A stretch of DNA of 64,000 nucleotides from NCBI RefSeq assembly GCF_000184705.1, contig NC_014831.1, forward strand, positions 496,001 through 560,000, read 5' to 3'. The stretch's first letter is position 1; each line of letters begins with the position of its first letter. Below the pieces are notes generated by a model, which had not been told where the DNA came from, searched no databases, and saw only the letters and a list, made by a program, of their open reading frames with translations. Origin of the DNA: Thermaerobacter marianensis DSM 12885 (GTDB taxonomy: Bacteria > Bacillota > Sulfobacillia > Thermaerobacterales > Thermaerobacteraceae). The position numbers and the translations under genes are program-made. Below, one piece after another: positions 33,822 through 40,968 of the stretch.

Positions 33822-35075
33822 TCAGGCCGCCGGCGGCCGGCTTGCTGCCCGGGCCAGGTGCTCCAGGTACGACCACAGCACGCCCGCCACCTGCACCAGG
33901 TGAGCGCGGTCCACGTGCTCCAGCCGGTCGGTATGCCAGTGATAGTGGGGGATGCGGCCGCGGGGGCCGGCGCCCAGGAAGGTGATGGCGGGAATGCCGC
34001 GGGCCGCCGGCACCAGGGCGTCGGTGGGCAGCAGGGGCCGCGGTCCCGGCGTCAACATCCCCGCCGGCAGGGCGGCGGCCAGCTCCCGCGCCCGCTCCAC
34101 CAGCCAGCGGTCGTAGCGCACGGGCCGCAGCATGCCCTCGGCCGTCAGGTAGTGCAGCCGTCCCGCCCCCACGTTGTCCACGTTGACCACCACGACGCCC
34201 CGCGGCGCGTGCCGCGGGAACCAGGGATGATCCAGCAGCGCGGCCATGCCGCGCATGCCCGTTTCCTCCGCCCCCGTCAGCGCCACCGTGAGCTCGATGC
34301 CCGGCAGCGGGGCCTGCGCCCAGCGCCGGGCCAGGGCCAGCGCCACGGCGACCCCCGAGCCGTTGTCGTTGGCCCCGTTGACGGGCCGCCCTGCCAGCCA
34401 GCTGACCAGGAGGAACCCGGCCACCGCCGCCGCGAGGGCGCCCGCGGCGGCCAGGGGCGCGGCCGGCGCGGCGCCCAGGGCCCGGGCCGCCAGCAGGACC
34501 GGCACCGCGGCGAAGGCGGCGTAACCGGCCACGAAGAACGCCTGGAGAAAGGGCAGGAACCGCGGCGCGAAGAGCCAGCTGCCCCACTGGGTGTCGTAGT
34601 GGGCGGTGACGACCACGTGCAGCGGCGGGCCGGCCACGGCGTCACCGCGGGGCGCGCCATGGCGGGGCAGCCGTGCCACCACGTTCTGGGACCGGCCCCG
34701 GGGCACGACGACGCCCAGGCTCAGGCGGGAGCCGGCCGGCCAGAGGGCCAGCTCGCCCACCAGGGGCAGGAGGGCGAGTACCGCCACCGCGGCCATGACG
34801 GCGTAACCCCACGCCGGGCCGGACCAGCGGGCACCCCCCAGGGCGAGGGCGGCCAGTCCCAGGCCGATCCAGCCCGGTCCCAGGTACAGGGTGTGGCGCG
34901 GGGCGGTGAAGGGCTGGACGTCGACCTCGTAACCCCGCTCCTGGAGGACGGCGGCCAGCCACCGGGCGGCGCGGCCCTCTTCGGGCGTGGCCGTCCCCCG
35001 GTGGGGCAGGCGGCACAGGGCCTCCAGGTCGGGCCACGGATCGGGGACCGGGATCTCCGCATCCGGCACCTTCAC
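33822..35075 (-). CDS. Membrane-embedded M28-family metallopeptidase
   Basis: Zinc aminopeptidase-like protein of 417 residues. The metal ligands of family M28 are all present: HYDT (His, Asp), NDNGSG (Asp), GAEETG (Glu pair), NVDNVG (Asp) and the last His in HYHWHTDRLEHVD. Two hydrophobic blocks are inserted in the domain (residues about 65-120 and 170-230), giving about four membrane helices between catalytic segments, which is unlike soluble M28 enzymes. No signal peptide is seen. The stop of the next gene upstream, MhqO-MhqD-like (35088), is 13 bases away on the same strand, so the two are probably co-transcribed. Confidence 0.88.
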   Translation of the reverse strand: MKVPDAEIPVPDPWPDLEALCRLPHRGTATPEEGRAARWLAAVLQERGYEVDVQPFTAPRHTLYLGPGWIGLGLAALALGGARWSGPAWGYAVMAAVAVLALLPLVGELALWPAGSRLSLGVVVPRGRSQNVVARLPRHGAPRGDAVAGPPLHVVVTAHYDTQWGSWLFAPRFLPFLQAFFVAGYAAFAAVPVLLAARALGAAPAAPLAAAGALAAAVAGFLLVSWLAGRPVNGANDNGSGVAVALALARRWAQAPLPGIELTVALTGAEETGMRGMAALLDHPWFPRHAPRGVVVVNVDNVGAGRLHYLTAEGMLRPVRYDRWLVERARELAAALPAGMLTPGPRPLLPTDALVPAARGIPAITFLGAGPRGRIPHYHWHTDRLEHVDRAHLVQVAGVLWSYLEHLARAASRPPAA

Positions 35076-35087
35076 GGCGCCACCCCC

Positions 35088-36833
35088 TTATCGGGTCCGG
35101 GCCTCCTTCCTCTCGACCAGCCAGTCCCGCGCCCGGCGCAGTTCCTCCTCCTGGAGCCCGTGGCCGGCCTCCGCCCAGTGGAGGGTCACCCGGGCTCCCG
35201 CTTCCTCCAGCCGCTGCGCCAGGGCCCGGCTGCTGTCGGCGGGGACGACGGCATCCTGGCGGCCGGCGGCGACGAGCACGGGCACGCCGGCCAGCGCCCC
35301 TGCCGGCGGGGAGGCCACCGGCACCTCCATGGGCCGGAAGAGCACCGCCCCTGCCAGCAAGCCGGGGTGGCGCAGCAGCAGGGCCGCCGCCAGGTTGGCG
35401 CCGTTGGAGTAGCCCACCGCCACCACCCGCCGGGGGTCGAACCCGTACCGGCGGGCCGCGGCGGCGACGAAGCGGGCCATCCCGTCCGCCCGGGCCGCCA
35501 GATCCTCCGGGTCGAGCACGCCCGGGGCGAGGCGGCGGAAGAACCGCGGCATCCCCTCCTCCAGCACCTGCCCGCGGGGGCTGAGCAGGGCCGCCCGGGG
35601 GTCCAGGTACCGGCCCAGGGGCAGGAGGTCGTTCTCGTCGCCGCCCGTGCCGTGCAGGAGCAGCAGGATGCCGGCCGGTTCGTCCGCGGCCGTGCCCGGC
35701 GCGCCGGCCGGCGTCTCGCCGGGCGGGGGGACGAACCGGTGGATGAACCGCAGCTCGGCGAAGTCCGCGGGGTGGTGCAGTGGGGGCAGCTGCTGCTCCA
35801 GCGACGGCCGCACCGGCTCGAGCCAGGGCGGCAGGCGCAGGGCGCGGCCCAGGGTGTCCCGGTCCTCGTCGATCAAGAAGCCCGGCGGGTCGGTGGCGAT
35901 CTCGAACAGCACGCCGCCCGGCTCGCGGAAGTAGATCGAGCGGAAATACCGGCGGTCCTGGACGGGGGTGACGGCGAGGCCCAGGCGGCCCACACGGCGC
36001 CGCCAGTCCTCCTGGGCCTGGTCCGTCGGAGTGCGGAAGGCGACGTGGTGGACCACCCCGGCCCCCATGGTGCCCCGGCGGGCGGCGGGATCGGCGACCA
36101 CCTCCACCCAGTGGGTGGTGCGGCCCCCGTTCACCCCCCACAGGCGGCGGAGGGCGGGCGCTCCTTCCCCGGTGACGGGCGCTCCTGCCTGGCGGGTGGA
36201 CCCTCCGGCCTGGGAGGCCGGCGGTACGGCCGCTCCGCCGGGGGCGCCGCCGTCCGCCGGGACCGGGCGGTACCCCAGCGCCTCCAGGACCCGGGCCGTG
36301 GGTTCGAGCTCCCGAACGGTCAGGGTCACACCGGCCACCCTCCGGATGGCGTGGGCCGCAGGCACGGGACCGCCGCCCCAGCCGGGCCACGAGGCCCCGT
36401 CGCCTGCCAGCGTGGCATCTTCCAGCAGGGCCAGGGCCAGCCCGTCGGGATCGGCAAAGGCCAGCGCCGGCTGGCCCAGCGGACCCTGGTGCCGCCGGCA
36501 GGGCACGCCGAAGGCCTGCAGCCGCTCCTCCCAGAAGCCCAGGGAGCCCGGCGGCACGGCCAGGGCCACCGCCGTCACCTGGCCCGCCCCCCGGCGCCCG
36601 GGCGCGGCGCCGGGAATGGGGAAGAAGGTCAGCAGGGTGCCGGGGCGGCCCACATCGTCGCCGAAGTAGAAGTGGTAGGTGCCGGGATCGTCGAAGTTGA
36701 CGGTGATCTTGACCAGGCGCATCCCCAGGACGCCGCCGTAGAAGTCGACGTTGGCCTGGGGATCGCCGGCGATCATGGTGACGTGGTGGATCCCGCCGAC
36801 CGGGTCGCCGGGGGTCCGAGGGTCGCTTGCCAT
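35088..36833 (-). CDS. Fusion of MhqO-type ring-cleavage dioxygenase and MhqD-type esterase
   Basis: 581 residues. ATG at 36833 follows GAGGAGG by six bases. The N-terminal half (residues about 10-320) is a two-module VOC/glyoxalase-fold dioxygenase: GGIHHVTMIAGDPQANVDFYGG, GAGVVHHVAFRTP and SIYFREPGGVLFEIATDPPGF, with the metal His/His/Glu set. The C-terminal half (about 355-581) is a phospholipase/carboxylesterase of the alpha/beta-hydrolase fold: LLLHGTGGDENDL, catalytic Ser in VGYSNGANLA, Asp in GRQDAVVP and His in EAGHGL. In Bacillus the two activities are separate neighbouring genes (mhqO, mhqD) for quinone and electrophile stress. The fusion suggests ring cleavage followed by ester or lactone hydrolysis (inference). 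Confidence 0.9.
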   Translation of the reverse strand: MASDPRTPGDPVGGIHHVTMIAGDPQANVDFYGGVLGMRLVKITVNFDDPGTYHFYFGDDVGRPGTLLTFFPIPGAAPGRRGAGQVTAVALAVPPGSLGFWEERLQAFGVPCRRHQGPLGQPALAFADPDGLALALLEDATLAGDGASWPGWGGGPVPAAHAIRRVAGVTLTVRELEPTARVLEALGYRPVPADGGAPGGAAVPPASQAGGSTRQAGAPVTGEGAPALRRLWGVNGGRTTHWVEVVADPAARRGTMGAGVVHHVAFRTPTDQAQEDWRRRVGRLGLAVTPVQDRRYFRSIYFREPGGVLFEIATDPPGFLIDEDRDTLGRALRLPPWLEPVRPSLEQQLPPLHHPADFAELRFIHRFVPPPGETPAGAPGTAADEPAGILLLLHGTGGDENDLLPLGRYLDPRAALLSPRGQVLEEGMPRFFRRLAPGVLDPEDLAARADGMARFVAAAARRYGFDPRRVVAVGYSNGANLAAALLLRHPGLLAGAVLFRPMEVPVASPPAGALAGVPVLVAAGRQDAVVPADSSRALAQRLEEAGARVTLHWAEAGHGLQEEELRRARDWLVERKEARTR

Positions 36834-36951
36834 GACCGGCCTCCTCGGGAAGCGTCGGACCCGGGGGCGGGGCGGGCGAGCCCGCCCCGCCGCGGATCCG
36901 CTGTGCTCCTCTACCCGTAGCGTACCACCGATCCCCCGCACCCGGCGGGCC

Positions 36952-37089
36952 GTTCATGCCAGCCGCCTCGCGCCCCACCCGCCTGCGGCGTTGACGCCGG
37001 CCGTTCCCCGCCGCGTCCGCCCCGGGCCGGGCGTTCATGCCAGCCCCGTGCCCCCGGCGCCTGCCGCCGCCGGGCCCTTCATGCCAGCC
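36952..37089. repeat. Three copies of TTCATGCCAGCC
   Basis: The 12-mer lies at 36953-36964, 37034-37045 and 37078-37089. The third copy contains the stop codon of the ATPase gene (minus strand reads GGCTGGCATGAA). The other two lie just downstream of that gene and look like decayed duplications of its 3' end, separated by GC-rich spacers. Confidence 0.5.
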
Positions 37090-38227
37090 GCTGGCCCTCC
37101 CGCGTCCGGGACTGTTCTTCCAATAGGGCGTCGGCTTCGGCCAGGATCTCCCGGGTGTAGGCCTCCACCTGGGTGCGCAGCTCCGGTGTGGCGTAGACCT
37201 GCTCCAGCTCCTGATGGGCCATCAAGGCGCGGCGCAGGTACCAGATGCCCTGGTCGAAGGCCTGGCCGAAGAGGGCCTGGGCGACCTCCATCTCCTCCCG
37301 GTAGCGCTCCAGGGCGTCCACGTCGACAAAGGCCGCCGTATCGATCACCAGGTCGCCGGCCTTGGGCTCGTAGGTATGGGGGTAGGCGTTGTGAACCACC
37401 GCCGCCCCCAATTCGGGGATGATGACGTGGTCCAGGCGCCGGCCGTGCAGCCCGCAGCTGTAGGCCTCGATGTCCAGCCCCCGCCGCAGGGCCGCTTCGG
37501 CCACCCGCTCGACCAGGGTGGCGCACCCCGTGCCCGGGTTGCCGCGGATGAACACGCGCCGCGGCAGCGGGTCCAGCAGGCTGTCCAGGAAGTGCCGCGG
37601 GCCGTCGGGGGTGACGGCGCTGGCGAAGAGCCGGCGCACCCGGCCCCGCCGCCCGGCCCGCACCAACCGCTGGCCCTCGAAGAGGGCCGCCTCGATCTCG
37701 TGGGCCGAATGGTCCAGCGCCGCCCGGTCCAGCGCCCCCGCGTGGTCGTAAAAGTCTTCATAGAGCTGCAAGGCGCCCAGGGCGAGGGCCAGGTAACGGT
37801 GGGCCAGATGGAACCGCTGGCGGACCCGGCGGCCGGTGGCGGCGATGTGGTCCCGCCGCGACGCCAGGAGGTCCCGGTTGGCCGTCGCCTCCAGGCTGAG
37901 CAGCCGCCCCACCAGCCCGGGCAGCGGAGGCTCCACCGCATGGGGTGGTGTGCCGTCGACCACCGCCAGCCCCAGGTCCGGGGCGTTGACCCCGTCCAGG
38001 GAGGCGGGGTCCGACGGGCAGTGGAAGAGTTCCACCGCCACGCCCCGCTCCATCAGCCCGTCCGCGACCAGGCGGATGACCGCCGACTTGCCCGTGCCCG
38101 GCCCGCCCTTGAGCACGAAGACGCGGCGGGGTTCGGGCCATGCCACGTTCTCGAAGTACGATCGGAACCCGTGGCCGGTGTTGCCGCTGGCAAAGAGGTG
38201 ACGCGCCCGTCCGTGACGCACCGACAT
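37079..38227 (-). CDS. PRK06851-type P-loop ATPase with two nucleotide-binding halves
   Basis: About 382 residues, cytoplasmic. ATG at 38227 is preferred over 38233 by spacing from a GGGGGG run. Two Walker A-like motifs are present: GGPGTGKSA near residue 43, complete, and RGNPGTGCAT near residue 228, where the invariant Lys is Cys. Each is followed by similar sequence (ELFHCPSDP..LDGV..P.LGLAVVDGTPPH; EAYSCGLHG..LDHVIIPELGAAVVHNAYPH), so the protein is an internal duplication with one half probably inactive. This pattern fits a widespread uncharacterised Firmicute ATPase family that I recall as PRK06851. The function is unknown. It is divergent from glnR. Confidence 0.8.
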   Translation of the reverse strand: MSVRHGRARHLFASGNTGHGFRSYFENVAWPEPRRVFVLKGGPGTGKSAVIRLVADGLMERGVAVELFHCPSDPASLDGVNAPDLGLAVVDGTPPHAVEPPLPGLVGRLLSLEATANRDLLASRRDHIAATGRRVRQRFHLAHRYLALALGALQLYEDFYDHAGALDRAALDHSAHEIEAALFEGQRLVRAGRRGRVRRLFASAVTPDGPRHFLDSLLDPLPRRVFIRGNPGTGCATLVERVAEAALRRGLDIEAYSCGLHGRRLDHVIIPELGAAVVHNAYPHTYEPKAGDLVIDTAAFVDVDALERYREEMEVAQALFGQAFDQGIWYLRRALMAHQELEQVYATPELRTQVEAYTREILAEADALLEEQSRTREGQRLA

Positions 38228-38537
38228 GCCCATGCCCCCCCATGGCGCTCATCCCGGCACCGGCCGGGGCTGCCGGCCGGGCCGCTGGGACGTTCGGGAA
38301 CCTGCCACGTTACACGCTATGGACCCGGGCGGTGGAGGGGTGCCAGTCCGGGGGTGGGCGGGCGTCCCGCCGCGTCAGGGAACCTGACGTCAGCTCAGGC
38401 CGGGACCGGTGGTGCGCCCTGAGCGACCGGGGGCCGGGAACGGACGTGTGGGGGCTGGCAGCGACCGCGGGCCGGGAACGGAGGGCACCGCGCTGCCATA
38501 TGTATGAAGGAACCCACGGCAAGGGGAGGGGGCTGGC
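38228..38537. other. Divergent control region, ATPase / glnR
   Basis: 310 bases holding a GlnR-box-like inverted repeat (38373-38389), immediately followed by the overlapping palindrome TGACGTCA (38385-38392). A TGCCATATGTATGAAGG patch near 38492-38508 is the likeliest -10 neighbourhood for glnR, but the hexamers are weak. Confidence 0.45.
38373..38389 (+). promoter_or_regulatory. GlnR-box-like operator
   Basis: CGTCAGGGAACCTGACG, a 17-base perfect inverted repeat (7-base arms, GAA centre). It matches the Bacillus GlnR/TnrA box TGTNA-N7-TNACA at every specified base except the outermost pair (C/G instead of T/A). It lies 149 bases before glnR. Confidence 0.65.
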
Positions 38538-39185
38538 GTGTCCCGGCACCGCAACCTACCCCTCTATTCCATCGGCGCCGTGTCCAACCTGACGGGCCTG
38601 AGCGAGCGCCGCATCCGCTACTACGAGCAGGCGGGCCTGGTGCGCCCGGCCCGGACGGCGGGCAACCAGCGGCGCTACAGCCAGGCCGACGTCGAGCGAC
38701 TGCTGGAGATCAAGGGGTTGTTGCAGCAGGGGCTCCACCTGGACGACATCCGCCGCCGCCTGCTGGAGCGCCGCCGCCGGGAAGCGATCATGGGCCCGCC
38801 TGACGTACCGGTCGCCCTGGCGGCCGTCGCCGCCGATCCGTGGCCGCTCCCCGTGTCGGGCCGCGGGGGGCGGGGAGCCGAACCCGGCCTGCCCCGGATC
38901 GACCGGCTCTTCCGCGGCCCCGCACCCGCGGTACCCGGCGTCGGCACGGCGCGCACCCTGTATCCGGCCCTGGATCCGGCCGTGCTCTACCAGGCCCGCC
39001 GCCACCAGCGGCCGCGGGACGGGCGGCCGTGGGACCGGTTGCCGCGGCCCGGCCGGGATGCCCGGGACGCCAGGGACGGCAAGGAGGGCGGGGCCGGCGG
39101 GGACGGGCTGCGCTCGCCCCAGGGACCCGGCCGGCGGGGCACGCCGGGAGAGGGGGCGGGGCACGATGGGCCGGCCGCCGGCTGA
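38538..39185 (+). CDS. glnR: GlnR-type MerR-family nitrogen regulator
   Basis: Repressor of nitrogen-assimilation genes that, in Bacillus, binds DNA when glutamine synthetase is feedback-inhibited. GTG at 38538 follows AAGGGGAGGGGG. The winged helix (LPLYSIGAVSNLTGLSERRI, RYYEQAGLVRPARTAGNQRR, DVERLLEIKGLLQQGLHLDD) aligns closely with B. subtilis GlnR over about 80 residues. The C-terminal 130 residues are Gly/Arg/Pro-rich and much longer than the short glutamine-synthetase-contacting tail of Bacillus GlnR. The end overlaps the glnA start by 20 bases. The upstream box at 38373 suggests autoregulation of the pair. Confidence 0.92.
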   Translation: MSRHRNLPLYSIGAVSNLTGLSERRIRYYEQAGLVRPARTAGNQRRYSQADVERLLEIKGLLQQGLHLDDIRRRLLERRRREAIMGPPDVPVALAAVAADPWPLPVSGRGGRGAEPGLPRIDRLFRGPAPAVPGVGTARTLYPALDPAVLYQARRHQRPRDGRPWDRLPRPGRDARDARDGKEGGAGGDGLRSPQGPGRRGTPGEGAGHDGPAAG

Positions 39186-40485
39186 GCCGGTTCCTCCGGA
39201 CGAGCCGGCCCGGCGGCTGGCGGCCCAGGGCGTGCAGCTGGTGCAGCTGGTCTACGCCGACGTGCTGGGCGTCCAGAAGGGGCTGACCCTGCCCGTGCTT
39301 CAGGCCGGCGCCGCCTGGGCGGGGGGCGTGCGGGTCGACGGCGCCTCCCTGGAGGGATTCATCCGGGTCGAGGAGCGGGAGATGCGCCTGCGGGCGGGCG
39401 GGGAGGAGGTCTTCGTGCTGCCCTGGACCCCGGCCGAGGCGCGGGTCGCGGCGGTGCCCGCGGCCATCGACACCCGGGACGGCCGGCCCTTCGACGGTTG
39501 CCCGCGGGAGCGGCTGTTGCGGGCCGTGCGGCGGCTGGACGAGCTGGGCGTGGCGGTGGAGCTGGCCTTCGAGATGGAGTTCTACCTGCTGCGCCGGCGC
39601 CGCGGCCGGCCGGAGGTGCGGGTGCCCGACCGGGCCGGGTATCTGGACCTCTCGGTGCGGGACGCGGGGGAGCCGGTGCGCCAGGAGATCGCCCTGGCCC
39701 TGGAAGGCATGGGCATCGTGGTGGAGTCGGTCCACCACGCCGTGGGGCCTGCCCAGCACGAGATCGACCTGGGCTGGCAGCCGCCCGTGGCGGCCGCCGA
39801 CCACTTGATGGTGGCCAAGCGGGCGGTGTACGCCGTGGCCGAGCGGCACGGCATGCACGCCACCTTCCTGCCCAAGCCCCGGACCGGGAGCCACGGTTCG
39901 GGGCTTCACGTGCGCATGCGGGTCCGTCCCCTGCCGGGAGCGGCGTGGAGCCGGCCGGCGGTCACCCGCCACTGGCTGGCGGGGCTGCTACATCATGCAC
40001 GGTCCCTCTGCGCCGTCACCAATCCGCTGGTGAACTCGTACAAGCGGCTGGTGCCGGGGTTCGAGGCCCCGGTGTACGTGGTCTGGGGGCGCGATACCCA
40101 CGCCCCCCTGGCGCGGCTGGTGGCGGGGTGGGAAGCGGGGGAGCTGGAGTGGCGGGCCCCGGATCCGTGCTGTCACCCTTATCTGGCCCTGGCGGCGCTG
40201 CTGCGGGCGGGCGCCGACGGCATCGAGCGCCGGCTAGAGCCGCCCCCGCCCCTGGAGGAGAACGTCTTCGAGCTCGACCCTGCGGAGATCGCGGCCCGGG
40301 GGCTGGAGCCGCTGCCCGGCAGCCTGGGCGAGGCCCTGGACGACATGCGGGTCAGCGGGCTGATCCGGGACGCGCTGGGGGAGTACCTGTTCACCCGCTA
40401 CCTGGAAGCGAAGCGGATGGAGTGGGACATCTACCGGGTGCAGGTCCACCAGTGGGAGCTGGACCAGTACCTGCCGGTGTTCTGA
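39166..40485 (+). CDS. glnA: Glutamine synthetase type I-alpha, divergent active site
   Basis: ATP-dependent synthesis of glutamine from glutamate and ammonia; dodecameric family. ATG at 39166 lies inside the end of glnR. Family segments occur in order over 439 residues: DGASLEGFIRVEEREM, FEMEFYLL (metal Glu), GPAQHEIDL, GSGLHVRM, NPLVNSYKRLVPGFEAP, PDPCCHPYLALAALL and the C-terminal YRVQVHQWELDQYL. Compared with B. subtilis GlnA, the segment QNRSPLIRIP reads DTHAPLARLV, so the substrate-binding Arg of NRS is lost, and NGSGMH reads HGSGLH. These changes could alter substrate use or activity. The arrangement glnR-glnA and the C-terminus still point to GlnA. Confidence 0.88.
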   Translation: MGRPPAEPVPPDEPARRLAAQGVQLVQLVYADVLGVQKGLTLPVLQAGAAWAGGVRVDGASLEGFIRVEEREMRLRAGGEEVFVLPWTPAEARVAAVPAAIDTRDGRPFDGCPRERLLRAVRRLDELGVAVELAFEMEFYLLRRRRGRPEVRVPDRAGYLDLSVRDAGEPVRQEIALALEGMGIVVESVHHAVGPAQHEIDLGWQPPVAAADHLMVAKRAVYAVAERHGMHATFLPKPRTGSHGSGLHVRMRVRPLPGAAWSRPAVTRHWLAGLLHHARSLCAVTNPLVNSYKRLVPGFEAPVYVVWGRDTHAPLARLVAGWEAGELEWRAPDPCCHPYLALAALLRAGADGIERRLEPPPPLEENVFELDPAEIAARGLEPLPGSLGEALDDMRVSGLIRDALGEYLFTRYLEAKRMEWDIYRVQVHQWELDQYLPVF

Positions 40486-40559
40486 AGAGGCCGGGCGAGC
40501 GGTCAGCCACCCCACTTCCTCCCGGAACAGGCCTCCCGGGCAGCATCGTCCCTGGCACG

Positions 40560-40596
40560 AAAAAAAGAGCCACCGGTCATCCAGGCGGCCGGTGGC
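40560..40596 (-). terminator. Terminator of the glutaredoxin-like gene (minus strand)
   Basis: 8-bp stem GCCACCGG / CCGGTGGC, followed on the minus strand by TCTTTTTTT. It lies 28 bases after the stop of the 40624-40914 gene and between two convergent genes. Confidence 0.85.
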
Positions 40597-40623
40597 GCTT
40601 GACCGGAGATGGCCGAGGCGGCC

Positions 40624-40914
40624 TCAACGGTCGCCGTCGCCGTTGCCCGCGCCCGCGGCCTCGCCGTCGCCCTCGCCCTTCAGCGCCCGCTCGATGGCCT
40701 CGCGGTGGCGCCCGAAGCCGCGGAAGACCTTCCCGTCGATGACCACCGTGGCCGTGACGCGGCTCTGGTACTGGTTGACCAGGCGGTCGTAGGCCGCGGG
40801 GTCCTGGCGGACGTCGTAGGCGGTGAACTCGACGCCCAGCTGGCGGAGGAACTCCTCCGCATGGCGGCAGTCGGCTCAGCCGGGCTGCATGTAGAGCTCG
40901 ACCTTGCGGGGCAC
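40624..40914 (-). CDS. Selenocysteine-containing glutaredoxin-like protein
   Basis: Small thiol/selenol redox protein of 96 residues, with codon 13 an in-frame TGA (40876-40878) read here as selenocysteine. GTG at 40914 follows GAGGAGGG by six bases. The frame is MPRKVELYMQPG, Sec13, A, D, Cys16, so Sec replaces the first Cys of a CxxC motif at its usual place after strand 1. Downstream is a normal glutaredoxin-like fold (HAEEFLRQLGVEF, YDVRQDPAAYDRLV, TATVVIDGKVFRGFGRHREA) and an acidic Gly-rich tail. The usual cis-Pro before strand 3 (TVPT) is Ala (VTAT). A SECIS-like hairpin follows the TGA at the right distance, and a strong terminator ends the gene. It resembles the Uxx-type (seleno)protein group I recall from Firmicutes. 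Conventional gene calling would miss it or call a broken ORF. Confidence 0.85.
40843..40860 (-). promoter_or_regulatory. Bacterial SECIS-like hairpin
   Basis: Minus-strand GCGGAGG-AGTT-CCTCCGC, a perfect 7-bp stem with a four-base loop, starting 15 bases after the in-frame TGA, so the loop begins 22 bases after it. This fits the published bacterial SECIS model as I recall it (loop 16-37 bases after UGA, a G in the first two loop positions). It lies inside the reading frame and encodes part of the helix after the active site. Confidence 0.75.
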
Positions 40915-40968
40915 GGCCGACCCTCCTCGTGGCAGCCTGCGCTGCCTGTCCTCATGGATCTTCATGGA

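Noticed and set aside
33543-36920. A 1125-codon open frame on the plus strand
   Set aside because: It is antisense to the M28 peptidase and the MhqO-MhqD fusion, whose catalytic motifs are unmistakable. It is a composition artefact.
40624-40914. Pseudogene explanation for the TGA in the glutaredoxin-like gene
   Set aside because: The TGA falls exactly on the CxxC position, with an intact frame, ribosome site, SECIS-like hairpin and terminator. No other decay is seen.
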